Source: Lachnoclostridium sp. UBA6475
GTDB lineage: Bacteria; Bacillota; Clostridia; Lachnospirales; Lachnospiraceae
DNA: 30,302 nucleotides
Direction: 5' to 3'
Assembly: GCA_002435545.1 (NCBI GenBank)
Contig: DJNB01000168.1
Span: forward strand, 9,030 to 39,331
Position numbers and translations under genes: made by a program. This document shows, one piece after another, positions 24,458 through 30,302 of this stretch; position 1 is the first letter of the stretch, and the number at the start of each line of letters is the position of its first letter. The notes under the pieces are model-generated. The model was not told the DNA's origin. It ran no database searches and saw only the letters and a list, made by a program, of their open reading frames with translations.

Positions 24458-25318
24458 ATGGATATTGAAACCATGAAAACCTTTCTGGTTCTCGCGGATA
24501 CCAGAAATTTTACGAGGACGGCGCACCAGCTTTTTATCGCGCAGTCAACCGTGACAAACCGTATTCTGGAACTGGAAAAGGAGTTAAATGTAACGTTATT
24601 TGAGAGAAATAACCGGAGTGTTGAACTGACGCCGGAGGGCGAGAGGTTTTCGCTGTATGCTGCCAGTGTCATCCGGCTGACGGATACGGCGATGGCAGAG
24701 ATCAGCTCCATCCATAAATTTGAAAATACGCTGCGTATCGGCTCATCGGATTCTGTTTATGAGGCACATCTGGCGCCGATCATTCAGGCACATCAAAGGA
24801 ACCACCCGGAAGATGCGCTGAAAATCTCGATCGGATTGTCAAGCCAGCTTTTGGAGCAGCTGCAAAGTGATATATTGGACGTCGTATTTTCGTATATTCC
24901 CCTGCGAAACCCCAAGTATCATTGTGAAATTTACAAAGAAGATCCGATGATCCTCGTCACGGACTGGAACAACCGTAAGTATCAAAAGGGAATCCGGCAG
25001 AAAGAACTTTTGCGGGAAAATTATCTGATGTGCAATTTTGCGCTGCAGGATGTCGGCCAGTTTATCCGGAATCTTTTCCCGAAATATCACCAGTTTTCGC
25101 TGGAGATCGATGACTGTTCGAAAATTATCCCCTTTTTGACCGGACAGGAAAACTATACATTTCTCCCAAAAGATACCGCAGCTTCTTATATAAAGGAAAA
25201 GAAACTGCGTGAGGTGGCGCTGCTTGATTTTCAGACACCGGTCATCAATAGTTACATTATAGGCAAAAAGAACAAAAAAAGCCTGTGGGAAAGCATATTT
25301 CTTGTTGCAAATGACTAA
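24458..25318 (+). CDS. LysR family transcriptional regulator
   Basis: The 286-residue protein has the N-terminal winged helix-turn-helix (about 1-60): MDIETMKTFLVLADTRNFTRTAHQLFIAQSTVTNRILELEKELNVTLFERNNRSVELTPEG in short pieces, with the usual SQ/AQSTVT recognition helix. A periplasmic-binding-like effector domain (about 85-286) follows. The ATG at 24458 follows AGAGGAGG. Divergent transcription from the condensing enzyme is the classical arrangement of a LysR regulator and its target; citrate-pathway control is inferred. The effector is unknown. Confidence 0.93.
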   Translation: MDIETMKTFLVLADTRNFTRTAHQLFIAQSTVTNRILELEKELNVTLFERNNRSVELTPEGERFSLYAASVIRLTDTAMAEISSIHKFENTLRIGSSDSVYEAHLAPIIQAHQRNHPEDALKISIGLSSQLLEQLQSDILDVVFSYIPLRNPKYHCEIYKEDPMILVTDWNNRKYQKGIRQKELLRENYLMCNFALQDVGQFIRNLFPKYHQFSLEIDDCSKIIPFLTGQENYTFLPKDTAASYIKEKKLREVALLDFQTPVINSYIIGKKNKKSLWESIFLVAND

Positions 25319-25378
25319 AACTTATGGTAATATTTTCTTATATAAATAAACATTTATAATGAAAAGGAGAATGATGTA

Positions 25379-27580
25379 ATGGGTAACAAAAAAGGTACAA
25401 AAGTCCTTTGCTATGCGGTCGTGACAGCGATGACATTCACTTCGCTTATGGCACCGGCGAATGCATCTGCGGCGAAAAAAGCCAAATTAGCAAAAAAGAC
25501 GCTGGCAATCATGCAGGGAAAATCCAAGCAGATTGTGATAAAAAACAAAAAGAGCAAAGCAAAATACAAATTTAAAGCTTCCAACGCAAAGATAAAGGTG
25601 ACAAAAACCGGAAAAGTCACAGCGGTTAAGGCGGGAAAAGCAAAAGTAACGGTAAAGGAAACGTATAAAAAGAAGACGCGTAAAGTCGGCGTGGTTACGG
25701 TTAATGTAAAGGCGAAGAAAGCAGTCGTGCCGACGGAAGTTCCGATTCCACCGGATGTGGTAAGTACACCGACAGCAGTTCCGAGCGCAGCGCCAACACA
25801 GACACCTTCTGCGACGGCAAGCCAGGCACCGACAGTAAGCCCGGTGACAACGCCAACGGCAGAACCAACCGCAGCGCCGCCGGAAGAGCCGGACGAAGAT
25901 AAGACGGTAGTATATAATAATTATTTTGAAGATGGTGATTATAAAGACATTACTGCCCGTGGAGGAAAAATTGAAGTCTCCCAGTCCGAAAATCATACGG
26001 ATGGCGGTATGAACAGCCTTTTGTGTACAGGCAGAAGTGCAGACTGGCACGGAGCGTCTCTTAACATCAGCAAACTGACACAGGCAGGCGAGAAATATGA
26101 TTTCTCTACCTGGGTAAAACAAAACACCGGAAGTGATCAGAAGATCGCTATGAAGCTCCAATATAAGGATAAAGAAGGAAATACGCAGTACAAATCTGTT
26201 GTTGCCGGAGTGGACGACGGTGTCGTATGTGAAAGCGGAAAATGGGTTGAACTCAAAGGCTCTTACGTGATTCCGGAGGCAGACGGAGATGTTACCTTAT
26301 ATTATGAAATGTCATCGGATCCGGCAGCAGATTTCCTTATTGACGATGTGATCATCGAAGGAAAAGAAGTCGAAAATACAGAATTTAAGATGACAGATGA
26401 ACTTCGTGCTGCGATCAAAGCAGACAGCCTTCTTTCCACAGGAAATAACGCACGTCTGAAAAATGTAATCGCAAAAGCAAGAAATGGTGAAGATGTGACA
26501 CTTGCTTATATCGGTGGTTCCATCACGGAGGGAGCGCTTGCTTCTCCAAACTCCAATTGTTATGTAGATGTTTCTGCAAAAGCATTTGCGAAAAAATATG
26601 GAAAAGATGGCGGCGCAAATGTACATTTTATCAACGCAGGAATGAGCGGTACGCCATCGGATATCGGTATTGTCCGTTACAACCGCGACGTGATTGAACG
26701 TCTTCCGGAAGGCAGTGATCATCCGGACGTTTTGTTTATCGAATTTGCTGTAAATGATTTTGGAACGACATCCAAAGGTGGAGCCTATGAAGGTTTGATT
26801 CGTCAGGCATTGAAATCCGGTTCCGCAGTGGTACTTATCTTTTCAACGTTCCAGAAGGGAGCCGGTGGAACGGTTATGGAATCCCAGTATCGTCCATACG
26901 GTGAGCATTACAATATCCCAATGATCAGTATGGGAGATGGAATTACAAAGTACTTCGATGAAGATGGATTCTATGACTGGTATTTTGGCGATAAACTTCA
27001 TCCAAATAACCGCGGATACAAATTGATGTCAGATTGTATCATGAATCTGATGGATACCGTTGACAACGCGCAGGCAGATACGGATAATATTACCGACATT
27101 GATGCAATGGCGCCAAAGACAACGGCAGCATATCAGGGAATGAAGATGATCGATGCCAATACAAAGGCAGAAGATGACGATGCATTGATCTCGATTGATG
27201 CCGGAAGTTTTACTGCCAAAGATTCCGCTACCGGAAATTTCCAGTATGAGTACAAGGGACAAAAGAGCGCTTCCTGGTTTGCAGATAACTGGATGCATAC
27301 AAAAGATGCCGCCAACGATGCGCTGACCGTTAAATTGAATTGCAAGACGTTGATGTTTGTTTACAAACTTAGCAGTTCCTCTTCATTTGGCCCTGCTGAG
27401 GTGTACATCGACGGCGAGAAAAAGGGAACTTTGAACGGTTACGATTCTTCCGGATGGAACAACGGAAAAGTATTTGTAGCAATGACAAATGAGGAAGTGG
27501 CAGAGCATACCATTGAAATAAAAATGGCAGACGAAAGTGCCGCAAAGAACTTTACACTTATGGCAATTGGGTTTAATTAG
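25379..27580 (+). CDS. secreted SGNH/GDSL esterase with Ig-like and CBM22-like modules
   Basis: The 733-residue enzyme is probably a carbohydrate esterase removing acetyl groups from xylan. Order: signal peptide (1-32); Lys-rich Ig-like module (33-118); Pro/Thr/Ala linker (119-175); CBM22-like domain (about 178-330, TGRSADWHGASLNIS, close to that of the GH43 at 2080); SGNH domain (about 338-560) with S381 in IGGSITEG, Gly in INAGMSGTPS, Asn in EFAVNDFG, and D538/H541 in DKLHPNNRG; and a C-terminal beta-rich domain (about 595-733). All four SGNH blocks are present. The ribosome binding site AAGGAGA precedes the ATG. No anchor is visible. A peptidoglycan or other polysaccharide substrate is possible, but the CBM and neighbours favour xylan. 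Confidence 0.9.
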   Translation: MGNKKGTKVLCYAVVTAMTFTSLMAPANASAAKKAKLAKKTLAIMQGKSKQIVIKNKKSKAKYKFKASNAKIKVTKTGKVTAVKAGKAKVTVKETYKKKTRKVGVVTVNVKAKKAVVPTEVPIPPDVVSTPTAVPSAAPTQTPSATASQAPTVSPVTTPTAEPTAAPPEEPDEDKTVVYNNYFEDGDYKDITARGGKIEVSQSENHTDGGMNSLLCTGRSADWHGASLNISKLTQAGEKYDFSTWVKQNTGSDQKIAMKLQYKDKEGNTQYKSVVAGVDDGVVCESGKWVELKGSYVIPEADGDVTLYYEMSSDPAADFLIDDVIIEGKEVENTEFKMTDELRAAIKADSLLSTGNNARLKNVIAKARNGEDVTLAYIGGSITEGALASPNSNCYVDVSAKAFAKKYGKDGGANVHFINAGMSGTPSDIGIVRYNRDVIERLPEGSDHPDVLFIEFAVNDFGTTSKGGAYEGLIRQALKSGSAVVLIFSTFQKGAGGTVMESQYRPYGEHYNIPMISMGDGITKYFDEDGFYDWYFGDKLHPNNRGYKLMSDCIMNLMDTVDNAQADTDNITDIDAMAPKTTAAYQGMKMIDANTKAEDDDALISIDAGSFTAKDSATGNFQYEYKGQKSASWFADNWMHTKDAANDALTVKLNCKTLMFVYKLSSSSSFGPAEVYIDGEKKGTLNGYDSSGWNNGKVFVAMTNEEVAEHTIEIKMADESAAKNFTLMAIGFN

Positions 27581-27750
27581 AATATGTCATGAGGGGGGAC
27601 CCACGAAGTGGGAATATGTCATGAGGAGGGGCCCGCGAAGTGGGAATATGTCATGAGGAGGGGCCCGCGAAGCGGGAGGAGTCCTGATGACGGCTTGTAG
27701 AAGAGTTGACTAGAATATGTCATGAGGGAAGAGTCCTGATGACGGCTTGT
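27580..27750 (+). repeat. structured repeat array after the esterase gene
   Basis: Three tandem 32-base units (starting 27580, 27612 and 27644) share GAATATGTCATGAGG and end in a small hairpin with a GAA loop: CCCAC/GTGGG, CCCGC/GTGGG and CCCGC/GCGGG. The stem changes keep pairing. A fourth partial copy starts at 27713. The segment GAGTCCTGATGACGGCTTGT occurs twice, after unit 3 and after the partial copy, and its TCCTGATGAC can pair with GTCATGAGGA (27650-27659 with 27682-27691) to close a longer hairpin. No gene is seen in 27581-27968; the rest holds a terminator and the next promoter. Confidence 0.75.
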
Positions 27751-27769
27751 AGATGTTGAATAATTCAGG

Positions 27770-27812
27770 CAGGCAGCTGCCAGGGGAAACCTTGGTGGCT
27801 GCCTGTTTTTTT
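27770..27812 (+). terminator. rho-independent terminator
   Basis: CAGGCAGC (27770-27777) pairs with GCTGCCTG (27798-27805), with inner pairing CC.AGG/CCTTGG, followed by eight T. It ends transcription from the esterase gene and repeat array. Confidence 0.85.
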
Positions 27813-27867
27813 GGGGAATTAAACTATGAAGGGTAGGTCTGATTTTAACTTGCACATACAATCTCCG

Positions 27868-27936
27868 ACCGTTCGTCGCAAAAAACGACCGTTCGTCGCA
27901 AATGAGTTGTAATAATATGTAAATGAATGATATCAT
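27868..27936 (+). promoter_or_regulatory. LytTR-type direct repeats and promoter
   Basis: ACCGTTCGT occurs at 27868-27876 and 27888-27896, within a longer 17-base direct repeat, at a 20-base period. Each copy fits the known LytTR half-site [TA][AC][CA]GTTN[AG][TG]. A -35-like TTGTAA (27907-27912) and -10-like TATCAT (27931-27936) follow 11 bases later, the placing expected for activation by an AgrA/VirR-type regulator. No LytTR gene is in the window. Confidence 0.6.
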
Positions 27937-27968
27937 GAATAAAAATTCAAAACAAAGGAGATTGATTT

Positions 27969-30107
27969 ATGAAAGTTTTAAAAAAGTGGCTGATGTTAAT
28001 GATGATTTGTAGTTTGGTGATATGTAATTATGGAACTGTGGATAATGTTAAAGCAGTATCGCAAACGGAATCATCTGAAGAAGAGGAGGAGATCCTATTG
28101 GATGATAATGAACTTTCTTCTTGGGAAGAAGAGGAGGAAGTATGGGATGACGACGATGAAATTGAAGAAGATGAAGAAGATGAAGAAGATGATGAAGATA
28201 GTCAAGAAGAGGACATTTATGTAGATGATACAATAATGGTTATTTCTGAAATAAAAGAAAAGTGGGAAAACCATTACAATGCGGAAGTTACAGTTACAAA
28301 TTTAACAGATACTGTTATAGATGATTGGACAGTTAAATTTAAATACAAAGATCAGATAGAACATATTTGGAATGCAGAAATTATTGAGCATGAAGAAGAC
28401 TATTATACGATAAAAAATTTGGAATGGAATCAGGATATAAAGGCCAATGGAAGCGTAACATTTGGGATAACAGCAAAATATAAAGATAGTATTGGTGAAA
28501 TAAGTGAAGCCTATTTGGAAAATAGTACCTGTGAAGTGGCTGAGGAAAAATATTCAGCTCAATACACTCAATATTCTACATGGCCTGGATATGTTCTTGG
28601 AGAAATAAAGATAAATAATATTTCAGATGAAAAGATTGAAGATTGGAAAATTGAAATAACAACTAATGTGGATATTGAACAAATTTGGAATGCGGAGATT
28701 GAAAGTAAATATATAAATGACAATGATGAGACAACCTATATAATAAAAAATAAGGAATATAATCAAAATATAGCACCAGGAAACAATAATGCATTTGGAT
28801 TTATTGCTAAAACAACAGAGGTTAACGTAAAAGTAGAACCGGTACAATTATTTTCAATAAGTTCAACATTACAAGACGAATTAGAGGAAGATGATTGGGA
28901 TAGTGTTGAAGAAGTTGAAGGACTTACGGAAGATGACTTTATGGAATACTCGGATTATCTTGAATATTTAATGTTGCAGGCAGAAGAAAATCCCGGTATG
29001 CAAAAAGCGACAGATAATATGGGTATTCAAACTTTTTCAGCGAAAGAAACAGAGGCAAAACCTCAAAAGACAGTAAATGCAAAAGTGACAAGTGTATATA
29101 AAGTAATTGGAGAAGAGAGTGGATATAGAAAGAAAGCATTTCAAAATTTTTGTATGGGAAAAATAAAAGGAAAAAATGGGGAGAAATATGCTTATGGAAT
29201 TGTACACTGTGGAAAAAATGCTGCAATGCTCCGAATGAGTTTGACAACTTCTAAAAAGAATGGTAAAACAAAAAAAGAGGCAGAAATTATCGATAGAATG
29301 GTTTTAAAAGATTTTGGGCATTCTCAAAGTTTAGAATCGTTTGTTTATAAAGGAAAAGAATATTTCTTATTGACTGGAAAAACGTATAAACTTACTGCCG
29401 ATGAATTAAAGAAAGCAAAACAAATTGCCAAAAAACAAAAAAAGAAATTAAGTCAGGTTATTCCATATTTTTGTACACAAATTGCATGCATAAAATATAA
29501 TGCCGGAAAGAAAACTGATGTAAAGAATTGTGGAAGATTGGTTGATGTTGCTCTTTCTAATGAAAAGCGGAAAGACTTTGGCAGACTGAACCGGGTAGAT
29601 ATAGGTTTAAAAGATGATAGCCGGATTGTTATCTGGAAACGAAGAAAAACTGATTCGGCAGTTCAGGTATCTACATTTGCATTTGATAATAAGATTAAAC
29701 AAAAGTTAGTGGAAAACAAAAAGGTATCTTTTAAAAATAAAAAGTTACTTCAGTTTAAAACGTGCTTTACAATGAAAAAAAATACATCTAGCTATATTTT
29801 GCCTCAATCTATGCAATCCATTGATCAGGGAGGAGATAATACACTATATATCTCGTCTGGAAGGGAAGGCGAAAGCTCATTATGCATCGCAGAGTGTAGT
29901 GCTAAAAAAGGTGAATTTCGTAAAAAATATATGCTGCATTTTGGAGATGATTTTCCTATTCAGAAAAAGAAAGAAATTGAAGGGATGCATAGTAAGGGAA
30001 GCCAGCTTCAGTTTGTGATTGCAGATATTAAACCTGTAAAAGGAAAAAATAGCGATGGGAAAAAAGTTAAGATTAAAAGACAATATATATGCGTTATTGA
30101 CAAATAG
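27969..30107 (+). CDS. secreted acidic protein with two CBM2-like domains and helveticin-J-like C-terminus
   Basis: The 712-residue protein has a signal peptide (1-29), then a strongly acidic stretch (about 34-87) coded partly by in-frame GAAGAAGAT repeats. Two consecutive domains of about 95 residues follow (about 90-185 and 195-292), each with the CBM2 pattern: NxTDTVIDDWTVKF / IEHIWNAEI / WNQDIKANGSVTFGI, and EDWKIEI / IEQIWNAEI / YNQNIAPGNNNAFGF. A second acidic linker follows. The C-terminal part (about 375-712) resembles helveticin-J-like beta-propellers, with DFGHSQSLESFVYKGKEYF, FCTQIACIKYNAG, RVDIGLKDDSRIVIWKR and MQSIDQGGDNTLYISSGREG. Codon use is much more AT-rich than in the neighbours, which suggests recent transfer. 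Function is unknown; a surface-binding, bacteriocin-like role is one possibility. Confidence 0.8.
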   Translation: MKVLKKWLMLMMICSLVICNYGTVDNVKAVSQTESSEEEEEILLDDNELSSWEEEEEVWDDDDEIEEDEEDEEDDEDSQEEDIYVDDTIMVISEIKEKWENHYNAEVTVTNLTDTVIDDWTVKFKYKDQIEHIWNAEIIEHEEDYYTIKNLEWNQDIKANGSVTFGITAKYKDSIGEISEAYLENSTCEVAEEKYSAQYTQYSTWPGYVLGEIKINNISDEKIEDWKIEITTNVDIEQIWNAEIESKYINDNDETTYIIKNKEYNQNIAPGNNNAFGFIAKTTEVNVKVEPVQLFSISSTLQDELEEDDWDSVEEVEGLTEDDFMEYSDYLEYLMLQAEENPGMQKATDNMGIQTFSAKETEAKPQKTVNAKVTSVYKVIGEESGYRKKAFQNFCMGKIKGKNGEKYAYGIVHCGKNAAMLRMSLTTSKKNGKTKKEAEIIDRMVLKDFGHSQSLESFVYKGKEYFLLTGKTYKLTADELKKAKQIAKKQKKKLSQVIPYFCTQIACIKYNAGKKTDVKNCGRLVDVALSNEKRKDFGRLNRVDIGLKDDSRIVIWKRRKTDSAVQVSTFAFDNKIKQKLVENKKVSFKNKKLLQFKTCFTMKKNTSSYILPQSMQSIDQGGDNTLYISSGREGESSLCIAECSAKKGEFRKKYMLHFGDDFPIQKKKEIEGMHSKGSQLQFVIADIKPVKGKNSDGKKVKIKRQYICVIDK

Positions 30108-30119
30108 GAGGTTAGAATC

Positions 30120-30302
30120 ATGCGAAAGTTAATATTATTTGTGATGCTTTTTATATTGTTTTGCATTCCTGCAAAAGAATCCTATGCAAAGCCGGATGTG
30201 ACGAGCGGTAAGTGTGGGGCAGATGCCTATTGGAATTATGATGAAGATACGTTCACATTGACAATATCTGGAAACGGGAAAATAACTTCCAATCCATGGC
30301 GT
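30120..30302 (+). CDS. start of a secreted BspA-like surface protein (3' end outside window)
   Basis: An ATG with AGGAGG upstream opens a frame that runs off the window after 61 codons. It begins with a signal peptide (MRKLILFVMLFILFCIPAKE, then SYA) and continues TSGKCGADAYWNYDEDTFTLTISGNGKI and PW. That SGxCGxxxxWxxd...LTISGxG pattern is the usual N-terminal start of BspA-type leucine-rich-repeat surface proteins. It follows the preceding gene by 12 bases and is probably in the same LytTR-type operon. Confidence 0.8.
   Translation, partial: MRKLILFVMLFILFCIPAKESYAKPDVTSGKCGADAYWNYDEDTFTLTISGNGKITSNPWR

Noticed and set aside
27580..27712. CRISPR array
   Set aside because: The 32-base units are directly adjacent with no spacers, and there are no cas genes.
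27580..27750. Hammerhead ribozyme suggested by CTGATGA
   Set aside because: The required stem II and the GAAA after it are missing. The CTGATGA is explained as the 3' arm of the GTCATGAGGA stem.
27619..27936. Minus-strand frame of 105 codons across the repeat array
   Set aside because: It is made of repeat, terminator and LytTR-box sequence read backwards, so it is not credible as a gene.

Overview
The window looks like a chromosomal piece of a motile, xylan-degrading Lachnospiraceae (Bacillota) related to Roseburia, Agathobacter or Butyrivibrio. The signs are Bacillota-type flagellins with fliS and csrA, strong AGGAGG ribosome binding sites, YesM/YesN-type two-component genes, and secreted glycosidases with Lys-rich Ig-like modules and Thr/Pro/Glu-rich linkers. 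Genus is inferred from protein style only; there is no rRNA here.

Layout. (1) 1-1097: the end of a flagellin gene and its chaperone fliS. (2) 1094-4780: an AraC-type regulator divergent from a large secreted GH43 enzyme. (3) 4794-6412: housekeeping mtnN-map. (4) 6551-7459: a CobL-like protein with a degenerate SAM site. (5) 7571-8329: a small tyrosine recombinase gene enclosed by a 26-bp inverted repeat (20 bp exact), followed by a divergent csrA and a complete flagellin whose leader carries a CsrA-type hairpin. (6) 10098-10511: remnant of a PD-(D/E)XK transposase. (7) 10651-12584: ECF sigma factor and membrane anti-sigma-like partner. (8) 12733-22384: xylan utilisation block: cytoplasmic GH43 beta-xylosidase, then on the minus strand an operon of sugar-binding lipoprotein, two ABC permeases, sensor kinase, response regulator and YesL-like protein, then a secreted GH10 xylanase. 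(9) 22501-25318: ECF thiamine S-component thiT, a Re-citrate-synthase-like enzyme and its divergent LysR regulator. (10) 25379-27580: secreted SGNH esterase. (11) 27580-27750: structured repeat array. (12) 27868-30302: a LytTR-type promoter driving a secreted acidic protein with two CBM2-like domains and a helveticin-J-like C-terminus, then the start of a BspA-like surface protein.

How the parts fit. Secreted GH10, GH43 and SGNH enzymes would open (arabino)xylan. The lipoprotein and permeases would import the oligosaccharides, presumably with an ATPase encoded elsewhere. The cytoplasmic GH43 would release xylose, and the YesM/YesN pair and the AraC regulator would sense the substrate. The three secreted enzymes share a very basic N-terminal Ig-like module, perhaps a wall-retention device.

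The strongest candidate for something undescribed is the recombinase segment at 7571-8329. A near-consensus promoter for the recombinase has its -10 inside the right repeat and its -35 just outside it, so inversion would disconnect the recombinase from that promoter and also change what lies upstream of csrA-flagellin. Second is the LytTR-box-controlled CBM2/helveticin-like secreted protein.
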